From NCBI GenBank assembly GCA_035222895.1, contig JAVYIG010000169.1, forward strand, positions 620,001-684,000: 64,000 nt of DNA, given 5' to 3'. This stretch comes from Strongylocentrotus droebachiensis. Lineage: Eukaryota; Echinodermata; Echinoidea; Camarodonta; Strongylocentrotidae. The translations under genes were made by a program, and so were the position numbers. The notes under the pieces are model-generated. The model saw nothing but the letters and a program-made list of their open reading frames with translations. It had not been told where the DNA came from and made no database searches. Below, piece by piece: positions 20,171 to 32,284 of the stretch. Each line of letters opens with the position of its first letter. Position 1 is the first letter of the stretch.

Positions 20171-22466
20171 TTAAATAAATCATGACATTTTAATACTAGG
20201 AATTATTTTTTTAGAAAGTTAAATATGTTGATAAACTTCAGATACAATTATATATTTTTCTTTCTCTTTCTTCATAAGGAAGGTTTACTTGAATTTAGCT
20301 CGATACTTACTCGCTATAAACGAGGCCAAAGGGTAAAAGAAAACATATAAAGAAAAATATTTAAATGATTTACATATACCAAAGGTTCTCATCTTTATAA
20401 ATTATTTTTCTTCATGAGGAAGAAGAATATCATCAGTTGGAATCCTTACAGACAATTTCAAGCAATTTTGTCTAACTGGCATATACGCTTACAGGGGTAA
20501 ATGAAACGTATCTTCATCATTGTGCACGAATATCATGCTAAATGAAGAATTACAATTTTAAAACCAATGGTTGGAAGTAAGAATGAATATGTGGTAGCAG
20601 TTTTAAAACACCCTTATATTCTATCGTGGTGAGCTGAACAAAGACTTTAAAGTAAATACAAAAAAACGTTGTAGAAAGATGACCATAATATATGGATAAG
20701 TTCAATTTGAATTTAGATGAATATTTACCCACCATGAACAAAGACCAAGTGTACGGGGTAAAAAAGACGATATCTGAATACACTTCATATACAAATGATG
20801 TTAATCCTTTCCATTTATTTTCATTGAGGGGAAGTGTGAAATCATAAGTTGGAAGCCTTCATGATTACTTTCATGCCTTTGTTTTTAAGTGAAATTGATG
20901 GTTACAATGGTTGTAGATACATAACTTTGCCATTTTGCACGAATATCCCTTCTAAAGGAAAACAATACAACACCAGTTTAAACAAAACAAACAAATAAAA
21001 TAAACACACTATCCGTGATTAAAAGAGATGAACAAATAAAATTTCTAAACTTATGGTTAGATGTTATCATGAATAGGTGGTGGTAATTCTACAACACATA
21101 AGCATTATAACATTGTGAGCTAGAACAGAAAGCCTATCAAGTAAACACATGGAAAAATATTAAAAATAAAGACCAGAATTTTGGAAAATGTTGTTAGTGA
21201 ATTAAGATGGCTACTTACGCGCTATGAACGAAGCACAAGGGTTGAGGAAAATAGACAAAGACAAGTAGTAGATTAAAGTTCATATCAAAATAATATTCAT
21301 GATTTTTATTTGTTTTTTTCAAAGAGAAAAAGGAGATCATCAGTCTAAAGCCTTATAGACAAGTTTCATGCCTTTGATTTTATTTTCATCGTTTGATTAC
21401 AATTCATGTTTAGCGAATTTGTCATGGTTGGAAGGATTTCTACAACATTTAAGCATTTGTTTGCGGTAAGCTATAAAAAAGCAAAATAATTGAATACATG
21501 TTCATGGAAAATGTTCAGAAAGATGACCAGAATACATGACAAAAAAATGAATTTATTTTAAATATTAATCGCTATAAAAGAAGCCCAAGGGTAGATGAAA
21601 AAAAGACAACAAAGTGATAATTTGATAACTTTAAATTAAAATGATACCCATTTCCATGTTATCGTTTTCTTCATGGTGATTTGGGAGATTATCAGATGGA
21701 AGCATTTGAGACAATTGTTATGCTTCTTTTTATATGTGATATTTTGGGTTACAATTGTTAAGGACAAATTTCTTTACTAATTACTGTACAAATATCCCTG
21801 CTAAATAAAGAATTACAACACCAGTTCATTCAAGTAAAGCAAACACTTAAAATAAACATACATCCTTGACTTCGTAAAAGATGAACAATTATAATTCGAA
21901 ACGTTTGGTCTTAAATTATCATGAACGGGTGGTAGCAAGTCTACAACCCCCAAATTTGTTATCGTAATACGATTTAAAAGATATTAAAGTGAATACAAAG
22001 AAAAAAGATTCAAAGAGATGGTCAGAATATATTTAGTGGTTATAATTGAATTTAAATTGATACCTACCTCCTATTAAAAGGAACAAAGGTATAAGTAAAT
22101 TAAATAAAATAATTTTAGAATACACTACATATACAAATGGTGATAATCCTTCCCATTTCATTTGATTTGTGGGGAAGTGTAAGATCATCAATTAGAAGCC
22201 TTCATGAATATGTTATTGCTTTTATTGTTAAGTTACATTCATGATTATAATGGTTAAGGAAACATATCTTTAGCATTCACCACATCCCTTCTAATAGAAG
22301 GAATATAACATCAGTTTATTAAAGTTAAAACAAACAAAAACATACAATACAATCCGTGATTTCATTAAAGATTAAAAGTGAAAATTCCTAATCCTATAGT
22401 TAATAGTTAACATGAAAAGGTTGTAACAATTTTGCAACACCCAAGCATTCTTTAACAAAAGACTTA

Positions 22467-22545
22467 ACTCCGTTTCGTGGACAATCAGCCATGCATGAAG
22501 TATTTCGTCTGTGGCTGATCGTCAACGATACGGAGTTAAGTCTGT
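22467..22545. repeat. Hairpin at the start of R2 copy 2
   Basis: ACTTAACTCCGTTTCGTGGA and the following CAATCAGCC are matched in inverted form by GGCTGATCGTCAACGATACG and GAGTTAAGT about 20 bases later. The stem is about 30 bp with a few mismatches. Only the right arm exists in the 13.75-kb copy. Confidence 0.7.
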
Positions 22546-22895
22546 CGTGAACTATGTTTGTTGCTACAGCAGGCAGCCAGTGAAAACGAAATCGCTTCAG
22601 AAAATTATGGAAATGCCAGCAACACTTTAAACAAAAAGAACTTTATTATTCCTCGCTCATTTTCCGTGAAGGAGGTGTCATATTAAAGGGCAGAAAACGA
22701 ACTTTTTTTAGAAATGTGATTTATCTTTGAAATTCACATACCGTTCGCTAAATGGCTTTTTGGTATCCTTTCTTCAAATCGATTTCAATCACTCATGCGT
22801 GAAATACGCATCATATGATCTACATATAACGAATCAGGAGGATCTAAGCTTACTTATATGTGTTATTTATTAATTATAATTGTGATTAAGTTATC
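22485..22895 (+). repeat. Interspersed repeat R2, copy 2
   Basis: Same orientation and extent as 13745-14147. R1 is absent after this copy: the sequence diverges right after GATTAAGTTAT. Confidence 0.8.
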
Positions 22896-23204
22896 TTACA
22901 TTCGAATGTCATTGTTCAGTCATTGTTGGGGAGACAGTCTGTAACATTTACTTTTCTGCGTGTAATGTATTATCAAATTCTAAGAAATTTTATTTTTGTA
23001 CTTGACTCGGAAGCAGATTACGGGGGAATTAGGAACCGGTCTCTCCTCCTCCCCCCCCCCCCCCCCCCCCCCTCCCCCAAATATCGAATTGAATACATTT
23101 AAGAGGCTAAAAGTAACTTAATAATTAACTAAGAGCATGTGAGTTCATGACATTTTCTATCAATAGCAATTTGGATAGAAGCTCGCATTATACGTCAATT
23201 TTTT

Positions 23205-23435
23205 AGGGGGTGATTGTTCTTAGGGGGTAGTTGTCCTGAGGGTTGTTGTCCATGGGATTAATTGTCCTAGGGGAGAGGGGAATTCCCCGAAGGTAATTTT
23301 CCGGGAGGTTTTTTTTTCCTTAGCGGGTAAGTGTTGTTTGGAAAAATTCTCCAGGCGCTAATTGTGCTTGGGGGTATTTATCCTCGGGAGGTAATTTTCC
23401 GGAGGGTGGTGATTTTCCAGGGGGTAATTGTCCTA
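23205..23435 (-). repeat. Degenerate GGACAATTACCCCC minisatellite, copy 2
   Basis: About twelve irregular units of the theme GGGGGTAATTGTCCT, the reverse complement of the 8.3-kb repeat. As there, a long C-run lies nearby (23047-23073). Confidence 0.65.
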
Positions 23436-23734
23436 ATACGCATTTCTACAACGCCCAGGTATTCTGTCGTGATGAGCTAACAAATAAAGCCCTAGGAATG
23501 TATACAAGGACAATTTTTTCAGAAGGATTACCAGATTATGAAAGAAATGTTTAATTTGCTTTTGATGGTAATTAACCCACTGTCAACGAAGTCCAAATAT
23601 ATATAAATCACGGTAGATTGCACTTTAAAGAAGAATTATACTCTACCGTTTAATTTCTCTTTCTTTTCAACATTGGTGTTGATGATTAATTTACTCTGTT
23701 CCACATTAATGTATATATTATGTGTATTGCAACT

Positions 23735-23880
23735 TGTAGGTTTATTTGCACTTTTTTGTTTTATTTAATATGAAATTGTTTGTCATTGTATTTTTTTGTT
23801 TTAGCACTTAGATACTTCAGTGGTAAGCGCTTTATAAGCAGTTTTTTAAAATTTGTATTATCATCATTAGTTTAAACCCA
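23735..23880 (+). mobile_element. Probable retroelement 3' tail, copy 1
   Basis: TTTTAGCACTTAGATACTTC, then GTAAGCGCTTTATAAGCA, then TATTATCATCATTAG resembles the 3' end of an invertebrate LINE or SINE. It is repeated at 25300-25425 in the same array context, so the pair arose by array duplication. Confidence 0.5.
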
Positions 23881-25299
23881 CAAAGACAATTTGTATACCT
23901 CTAAATGTATCTGGTTTGTTTCTATGTAATTGGATACCGGACATAAACAATTATATGTTAATTTCAAAACTGATGGTTGGAAGTTATCGTGGATAGGTGG
24001 TAGTATTAACCACTTAACCATTCTATCTTAGTGAGCTAAAAATGACCTTACAGTTAATGCAATGAAAACTATTCAGAAAGATGACCAGAATATATAAATA
24101 AGTTGTATTAAAATTTGAATATATACTTACTGCCTAATAAGAAAGACCAATGATTGAGGTAAAAGAATAAAACATCATATTAGAAGACACTTCGTAAACA
24201 AATGATGATCATCATTTGCAATTGTTTTCTCTTTGTGGGAAAGTAGCAGGTTATCGGCTGGAAAACTTGAATACAATGTTCTTGCTTTTATTTATAAATT
24301 AAATTTGCATTGAAATTGGTTATGCTAAAAACATATCTTTATGATATATGTACCAATTACCCTGATTACCGGAGGATCACAATACCAGATTATTAAAGTA
24401 AGTCAAACACATGATTTTAAAAAATCCGTGACTTCATAGAAGATGCAAAATGAAAAAATAAAAAACCTATGGTGGGAATTTATCATGGATAGATGGCAAG
24501 ATTTATACATCATTAGGGCATGTTAACGTGGTAAGCTTTAAAAGCCTTATAAGTGAAGACATGTACATGAAAAACAGTGTTCAGAACGATGACCTGAATA
24601 TATGAGAGAAATAAATAATTGAATTTAATTTGATATTAAATCGCTTTGAATGAAGCTCTAGGGTAGAGAAAAAAGCTAAAGACTAATATTATGATACACT
24701 TCAAATTCAAATGAAATTACTTTTTTCGTTTTCTTCGTGGTGAAGTACAAAAACATCATTTGGAAGCATTAGAGACAATTTGTATGCCATTATTTGTATG
24801 TGACAATTTTTGGTAACAATAGTTTAGGACACATATTATTACCAGTGTGCACGAATATCACTGCTAAATGCAGAATGACAACACCAGTTCTTTAAATTAA
24901 AACAAACACTTAAAATTAACATACAATCCGTGAAAACTTATGGTCTTAGATTGTCATGAAAGGTTCGTAGCAAGTCTGAGCAACAACAAAAATTGAATAC
25001 AAAGAAAAAGATTCATGAAGTTGACCAGAATATACAAAGAAGTTATAATCGAATGTAGATGAATACTTACGCACTATAAACAAGGACCAAGTGTAGGGGG
25101 AATAAAGTTGATATCAGAATTCACTACATATATATATATATACAAATCATGCTAATTGTCCTAATATACTTTTCTACAACGCCTAGGCATTCTATCGTGA
25201 TGAGCTAACAAATACAGCCTTAGAAGTGTAAACGAGGAAAAACTTTCAGAAAGATAACCAGATTATGAAAAGAAGTTTTATTTGATTTCGCTGATAACT

Positions 25300-25425
25300 A
25301 TTTGCACTTTTTTGTTTTGTTTAATATGTATTTTTTAATCATTGTATTTTGTTTGTTTTAGCACTTAGATACTTCAGTAAGCACTTTATACGCACCGTTT
25401 GTATTCCAATTATTATCATTAGTTT
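25300..25425 (+). mobile_element. Probable retroelement 3' tail, copy 2
   Basis: Parallel to 23735-23880: TTTTAGCACTTAGATACTTC, AAGCACTTTATACGCA, TTATTATCATTAG. A (TA)n run lies upstream at about 25125-25142. Confidence 0.5.
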
Positions 25426-25430
25426 AATGC

Positions 25431-26145
25431 TAATAAGGCCGGGCTATTTGAAGACTAAGTACGGCCGGGGGGGGGGGGGGGTTGGGCATTATGAAAACGG
25501 CCAATCTCCGCGAAAATGTGCACGCATGTCAAGTGAAGTTTATCGAACAATATGATAATTTCAATATTTTGAAAAAAAATCGTTCATTTGCATATTTATG
25601 GTAATTTATGCAAATAAGTTCATAAAATCATATTTTTACCCATACATCATATATTATTTATATTTAAGCATTCTTTTTTTCACTACATATATTCATTAGA
25701 CCATTGGAACAATAATACGACAACAACAAATTGGAAGAGCCAGCTTATTCCTTATGTTTTCTCTTGTTTTGATAATTTATTATGTATTTCATTGTTTTTC
25801 AACTTATGTATGTTATTGTTTTTGTTGTTTTATTTCATTTTCTTCGTACAACTCAACTATTTTGACTCCCAAAACAACCACCTAAACTTTAAACAAGACC
25901 CAATAACCAATGTTTGATCTTTTTTTAGGAAAAAAGACATTTCCATATGTTGTGTACACAAATCACAAAAATGAGCGAAATTCGGGCTGACATGCAAACA
26001 CAAAAGGTCACGTGACCTTGTAACTGTAGGTCCGATTTTGTTTTTGTTTAAGGTTGCGCAAGACTCTGAAGAAAAAAACGTCAGTGAGCGGCGGGGCGCC
26101 ATCCATATGCGTTCTCGAACAATCAGAAAAAATCGTGGAGGGGGT
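25431..26145 (-). mobile_element. AAGGCCGGG-ended element, left copy (inverted)
   Basis: About 715 bp, with outer end TAATAAGGCCGGG and a G-run of about 15 at 25466-25481. Its interior is the reverse complement of 26220-26970, including GGTCACGTGACC and GCGGGGCGCCAT. It belongs to a head-to-head pair. No transposase is visible. Confidence 0.75.
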
Positions 26146-26178
26146 TAAAGCCTTACAGACAATTTGTATCCCTTTAAC
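26146..26178 (+). repeat. Array fragment trapped between two inverted elements
   Basis: AAGCCTTACAGACAATTTGT belongs to the array monomer (compare GACAATTTGTAT near 23885). The palindrome is therefore two insertions separated by target sequence, not one continuous foldback. Confidence 0.6.
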
Positions 26179-26970
26179 CCTAATAAGGCCGGGGGGGGGG
26201 GGGGAGGTGTCATTACAACCCCCCCCCCCCCATCTGTGATTTGTCTGAGTGTTCAGGTACGCATACAGATGGCGCCCCGCTGCTCGCTAACGTTTTTTTT
26301 TTTTTTTGAGTCTTGCGCAACTTTTAAAACATTTTTTTTATAAATCAGACGTATAGTTACAAAGTCACGTGACCTTTTGTCTTTGCATGTCAGCCCGAAA
26401 ATCGCTCATTTTCGTAATTTCTGTACAAAACCTATGGAAATGTAATTTTTCCTTAAAAAAAAAAAAGGGTTATTGGGTCTGGTTTAAAGTTAAGGTGTTT
26501 GTTTTGGGAGTCAAAATAGTTGAATTGTAATTAGAAACGAAATAAATCAACAAAAACATTTTTTTTTTAAAGTTTAAAAAACCAATGAAATACATAACAA
26601 AATAAGTAAAACAAGAGATAACATAAGGAATAACCTAGCTCTGTGGTCGTATTACTATTTCAAATGGTCTAACGAATACGTGTATTGAAAACAAATGCTT
26701 CACTATTAATACATATATATATATATATATATGATTTATGGGTAAAAGGGTGAATTTTTGACTTTATTTTCATAAATAAGTATGCAAATGAGTGTCTTTT
26801 TCCAAAAAATATTAATTTACCATAGAATTATTTACACTTCACTTGACATGCGTGATTGCGGCGATCAGCCGTTTCACGGCCGAGATCTTAGGTAGGAGGC
26901 AATAGTGCCCCCCCCCCCCTCTCCCCCTCCCGGCCGTATTAAAAACTCAAATACCCCGGCCTTTTTATGG
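26179..26970 (+). mobile_element. AAGGCCGGG-ended element, right copy
   Basis: Begins TAATAAGGCCGGG followed by a G-run, and ends CCCCGGCCTTTTTATGG. Both ends are thus inverted repeats of each other. A C-run (about 26219-26230), a T-run, a (TA)n tract (26711-26732) and GTCACGTGACC lie inside. About 790 bp, non-autonomous. Confidence 0.75.
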
Positions 26971-28493
26971 TTAACTTTATCTGGTTTGTTTCTTTACGAT
27001 GATATACCGGACATATCTCTACCATTGTGAATTAACATCCCTTTTAGATTAAGAAAATCACGTTAGATAAACGTGCAATGCGTAACTCGACACACAAATG
27101 TAATCGTTAATTTCAAAACCGATGATTGGAAGTTATCGTTGAAAGGTGCTAGCATTTCTACAACACCCAAGCATCCTATCTTGGTGGGCTAAAAAATGGC
27201 TTTAATGTTAATGCAATGAAAAAAAATCAGAAAGATGACCAGAATATATAAATAAGTTATTTTATAATGTAAATGGATACTTACTCCCTATTTAAAAAGA
27301 CCAATGGTTGAGGTAAAAGAATAAAAATGATATTTTAACAGAATTCGTATACAAATGATTCTCACCAATTGCATTTTGTTTCTCTTTGTGGGGGAAGTAG
27401 CATATTATCGGTTGGAAAACTTGATTACAATTTGCTTGCTTTTATTTTTAAATTTAATGTATATTAACACTGGTGAGCGAAAACATACCTTAATAATATA
27501 CACTGTCGCTCATCTAGTTGAAATATATTTTTTTACCCCAATTTATGGAATTATTTTTAAAATAGTTAAAAAATAATAGATCTAGATAATAGTATACATT
27601 CTCAGATTTTATTAAATAATAATTTACCAATGTGTGTTTTGCGTGACTGCTAAAGCATGTGTATGCTACTATGCTTATCAACTAGGGGACCTACGCCCTT
27701 CAGTCATAAGTGACAGTAATGAGGATTAACGCCCCACAAAAGGACACTAATATATCACATCGACACGGTTTTGATCCTGCCAAATATCACTGCCAAATGA
27801 AGAATTACAACACCAGTTCATTCAAGAAAAGCAAACAATTAAAATAAACATACATCCATGACTTCGTAAAAGATGGAAAATTATCATTTCGAAACGTATG
27901 GTCTTAAATTTGCATGAATTAGTGGTAGCAAGTGTACAACACCCTACAATTCTATCGTAATAAGATTTAAAAGAAATTAAAGTGCATACAATGAAAACGA
28001 TTCAGAAAGATGAACATAATATATTCAGGGGTTATAATTGAATTTAGATAAATACTTACAGACTATGAACAAAGACAAATAGTAGTGGGTAAAAAATAAA
28101 GATGATATTAGAATAATGTACATATACAAAAGATGCTAATCCTTTCCATTTCTTTTTATTGAGGGGAAGTGTGAGATTATCAGTTGAAAGCCTTCATGAT
28201 TATTTTCATGCCTTTGTTTTTAGGTGACATTGATTGTTACAATGGTTGAAGAAACATAACTTTGCCATTCTGCACAAATATCCCTTTTAACCGAAAAATT
28301 CCAAAACAAGTTTAAACAAACAAATAAAATAAACAGACAATCCGTGATTTTGAAAGAGATGAGAATTTTAAATTTCGAAACTTATGGTTAGAAGTTATCA
28401 TGAATAGGTGGTAGTAATAATACAACACATAATCATTGTATATATCATAGTGACCTAGAACAGAAAGCCTATCAAGTAAACACATGCACAAAT

Positions 28494-28924
28494 GGGGCCA
28501 GTCACCACGAAATGAGTCCAGTGTCGCATTAGCTCAATCGTAGTAATAGCGATGTATAGTGTGTATGTACTGAAAATTGACCCACCTACCACATTTAAGA
28601 TTTTTCCAAAAATCGACTTATTATTTCTTTGTTTGTTGAAAGTTTCATTGAAATCGAATGATGGGAAGTGTGTTGTTGCTATGTTGTTGTTGACCAGACT
28701 ATAATATGTTACGCATCATTAACTTTACACCTAATTATCTCAAAACTGGGTAATTCCATTGTTATAAAGTCCAATTAAGTTTTTGTTCATATTTCTGGAT
28801 ATAATTTAACAATTTTAATGTGTGACCCCTTAATTTAAAGCTTACTTAATGTAGATTCATATAATACTTAAAAACAGGAATAATTTTTTTGCGACACTGG
28901 AATCATTTCGTGGTGACAGGCCCC
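28494..28924. mobile_element. 431-bp TIR element in the array
   Basis: Terminal inverted repeats of 34 bp, beginning GGGGCCAGTCACCACGAAAT on the left and reading GGGGCCTGTCACCACGAAAT from the right, with two mismatches overall. AAAT flanks both sides (28490-28493, 28925-28928). Sister monomers read ACAAATATTAAAAATAAAGA across the empty site. Found in this one monomer only, so it is younger than the local monomer duplications. Non-coding. Confidence 0.85.
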
Positions 28925-30341
28925 AAATATTAAAAATAAAGACCAAGAATTTTGGAAGATTTTGTTAATGAATTAAGATGGATACTTACGCGCTATGACG
29001 AGCACAAGGGTAAAGGAAAATAAATGAACAACAAAAGAAAAATTACAATTCATTTAAAAAAGATAATCAAGATTCATTTCTCTTTCTCCATAGAGAAAAG
29101 AGAGGTCGTTAGCCGGAAGTCTTACAGACAATAAATTCCCTGCTAAACGAACACAAACAAAAAGACCAGATTTGGTTTAAGTGAAACAAACACATATGTA
29201 AACAATCGTTGAATGTAAAAGATGAAAAATAAAAAAGGTCAAAACCGATAGTTGGAATTCATCATGAATAAGTAAACGCATTTTACAACTCCTAGGCATT
29301 ATGTCGTAATGAGCTAAAACAAAAAAGCTTTAAAGGTGAACACAATGAAAAATTTGCAGAAAGAAAACCAGAACATCAAAATGAGTTTCATTACATTTCG
29401 ATGAAAACTAATCCACTATGAACGAAGCCAAAAGGTATAAGAAAATTTAAATAAAATTATACTCATCTGTTTAATTCATCTTTCTTAGTGGGGAAGAAGG
29501 ATCTCAATTTAAAAACTATGTGTTCGCATACATTCTATCTCGATTGTTTCTTCAAAATTGTTTTGGAACATATTTTTACCATTGTTGATTAAAGGTCTAA
29601 AAAACCAGTTCATTAGAAAACTTGATATAAAAATTATACTCATCTGTTTAATTTATCTTTCTTAGTGGGGAAGTAGGAAAATCAGTTTAAAGACAATGTA
29701 TAGGCCTTAATTCTATCTTGATTGTTTCTTCACATTTGTTTATCGAACATATTTTTACCATTGTGAATGAAGGACCCCCAAACCACCCAATAAACAAAAT
29801 CACGTGAAAATCACGTCAATATCAAGGTATCGACTTGAGGAGAGTTACGTTCTTCAAACACCGGACATTTACGTAAATGTGTTAATACGTTTATTGCACT
29901 AGGTAACCTAAAACACACGTACACTAAATCACGCAATTGTCACTGCAATATCACCATTATAATAACGTGATTATCCCTACCTTGGAGACCATGGTTTGTA
30001 AACCAAATACTCCCGTGTTTGTTTGGTTATGAAATTACATCTTCATAAACGAAATTATCGCGTCACAGAAACACGTGAAGCGTTAGTGATAGTTTTAGTC
30101 AAAATGTCTGCGTGAAATTCACGTGAATATTACGAGGCTGACTTGGGATGAATCATGTTCTTCATTAACGTGAAATTTACGTCGAAGACGAAATATGTTA
30201 CTGTAACCCGCGTTCAACCCAATAATTACGCAAATGTTACACAATAAATTAACCAAAATACTGACGTCCTCATCCCGTTTCTGAACATCGTGTCTTGGAT
30301 CTTCCATAATTACGTCCAGGCGCGCCGGAAGCAGTTTGGGA

Positions 30342-30385
30342 TTAGAGGGGGTGGGGGGGGGGGGGGCGAGGGGGGGGGGGGGTGG
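30342..30385 (+). repeat. G-run cluster
   Basis: Several runs of 5-14 G interrupted by single bases. It is likely to be assembly-sensitive and could form G-quadruplexes. Confidence 0.8.
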
Positions 30386-30423
30386 TGGGTGCAAACATCC
30401 CAGAAGAGAAAGCTACATGTAGG

Positions 30424-30580
30424 TGCAACTGGTCCAGTTGATGAACCAGTTAATGCCAACTGGTAACCCTGGAAATTGAAATGGGCTAAATGATCCAGTT
30501 GATCCAGGCCAGTTAGAATTCAACTGGTCTGGCTGAGCCATTAGAACCATTTGGTGAAACTTCCAACCAGTTGAACAGCA
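30424..30580. repeat. Cluster of CAACTGG/CCAGTTG motifs
   Basis: About eight AACTGG or CCAGTT words in both orientations within about 155 bp, two more near 30920-30970. AACTG is the core of MYB sites, but a decayed short repeat explains it equally well. Confidence 0.5.
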
Positions 30581-30984
30581 ACAACACTTCAATACTGGTA
30601 CGTCTGTATTTCGAATGTAAATGCATTGGTAATAAGTAGACTTACATAATTTAATTAATCGAACAAATTTCATATACTTGTATATTATTGAAACTATTTT
30701 AGTTCATAGTTAATGTTTCCCTTATTCATGTTTAACTAAATGTAATTTATACGAAGTAGCGAAATGTCCTAATAACTGGTAATTTATATTTGTAGTATTT
30801 TCGAAATGAATTGCATATATCTATATCATCAGTAACTAAGAAATATGCTGTAAATGCAGATAAATTGTTTTAAAAACATAGATCTGCACGCACCCCATAT
30901 TCAATATGCAAATTAATTGGTGTCAGCTGGCTCAACTGGAAATATGCCAACAGTCCGTTATCAACTGGTGAACATAGAAATATG

Positions 30985-31945
30985 CCAACAGTCACGGGAT
31001 TATCACCACGGAACTTAAATGGTACCTGTGAAACCATCAAGACACCCAAGAATAACTCATTTTCACACCTGGAAAACACGGAATACCCAGCTTATATTAC
31101 TAATCCGTTTGAGTCACGAGATCATCACCGCGGAACTGCTGGCAACTTTGACTACCATTTAAATAGGTGTTTTAAGACACCTAATAATGACTAATTTTTC
31201 ACACCTAAAAGTCACGTATGCCCAGCTTAGATTAATAATCCGTTTGAGTCACGAGATCATCACCGCGGAACTGCTGACAACTTTGACTACCATTTAAATA
31301 GGTGTTTTAAGACACCTAATAATTACTAATTTTTCTCACCTAAATATCACGGATTCACAGCTTAGATTAGTAATCAGTTTTAGCTACGTGATCATCACCA
31401 AGAAAGTTATGGTAACTTTGAAACCATTTAAAAAGGTGTTTTAAGACACCTAATAATTACTAATTTTTCACACCTAAAAGTCACGTATGCCCAGCTTAGA
31501 TTAATAATCCGTTTGAGTCACGAGATCATCACCGCGGAACTTATGGCAACTTTGACTACCATTAAAATAGGTGTTTTAAGACACCTAATAATGACTTATT
31601 TTTCACACCTAAAAGTCACGTATGCCCAGCTTAGATTAATAATCCGTTTGAGTCACGAGATCATCACCGCGGAACTTACGGCAACTTTGACTACCCTTTA
31701 AAAAGGTGTTTTAAGACACCTTATAATTACTAATTTTCACACCTAAATATCACGTATTCACAGCTTAGATTAGTAATCAGCTTGAGCTATGTGATCATAA
31801 CCAAGAAATTTATGGTTACTTTGAAACCATTTAAAGAGGTGTGTAAGACACCTCAGAATTACTAATTTAATATAACCAGAGATTCACGGACAAAACAATA
31901 TGACGATTTGCCGGTGTAAGTAACGTGATTATTACCATCAACCTT
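30985..31945 (+). repeat. 135-bp minisatellite, about seven copies
   Basis: The unit contains GAGTCACGAGATCATCACCG, CGGAACT, ACTTTGACTACCATTTAAA, AGGTGTTTTAAGACACCTAA and CACACCTAAAAGTCACGTAT. The anchor GATCATCACC recurs near 31119, 31255, 31389, 31524 and 31659, a period of about 135. The outer units are more diverged. Each unit holds the small palindrome AGGTGTTTTAAGACACCT, so the array can form a row of hairpins. Confidence 0.85.
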
Positions 31946-32284
31946 GGATAACCTGTGAAACCAATCGATAAAGGTGCTTGCAAGACCAGATAATTACGTA
32001 TTTATCACCACCATCGGTTAACGGACAAAAAACTCGTTGTTTGGTCAAGTGGTTATTTGGTCATAAACACTAGATTTACAGAGGTAAGTGGAATCACGTT
32101 ACTCCAGTCGCGTGATAAATTGGTGGTTTTTAGGTTAGATGAAAACGTGAACAGGAGTACCTTTTTTGTTTAAATGAAGGCACGTGTCGATAACGTTTAA
32201 ATCTAGTTCAAAAGGCACTATACTTTAAAATCACTTAAAATACACTCCCAAAAGAGGTTACTTTTTAGTGTTCTGTTTATTGGG

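Larger units (their letters stand above)
22457..23435. mobile_element. Composite insertion in the array
   Basis: Array sequence breaks at CCCAAGCATTC and resumes at CATTTCTACAACGCCCAGGT. In between lie a hairpin, an R2 copy, a long C-run (about 23047-23073) and a minisatellite. The right border (AATTGTCCTAATA) recurs at about 25150, where the rest of the insertion is missing. That suggests array duplication followed by deletion. Confidence 0.6.
18870..29785 (-). repeat. Old, diverged left part of the array
   Basis: Monomers here align only over scattered blocks and no kilobase-scale repeat is obvious apart from the pair 23435-23880 and 25155-25425. Most insertions (R2, the inverted element pair, the AAAT-flanked element) sit in this part, as expected for the older flank of an array whose centre is being homogenised. 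Confidence 0.7.
29786..32284. mobile_element. 2.5-kb element with CCCAATAAACA ends and internal satellite
   Basis: Ends are CCCAATAAACA and TGTTTATTGGG. The empty site can be read in the sister monomer near 38215 (AAACCAGTATATT), which gives a 2-bp CA duplication here. The interior has several TCACGTGA-type palindromes, G-runs (about 30342-30384), a CAACTGG/CCAGTT cluster and a 135-bp tandem repeat. No transposase or other protein is recognisable, so it is a non-autonomous element of unknown family. Confidence 0.7.

Noticed and set aside
31037..31920. CRISPR-like array
   Set aside because: Units of 135 bp are repeated over their whole length with no unique spacers, in a eukaryotic transposon.
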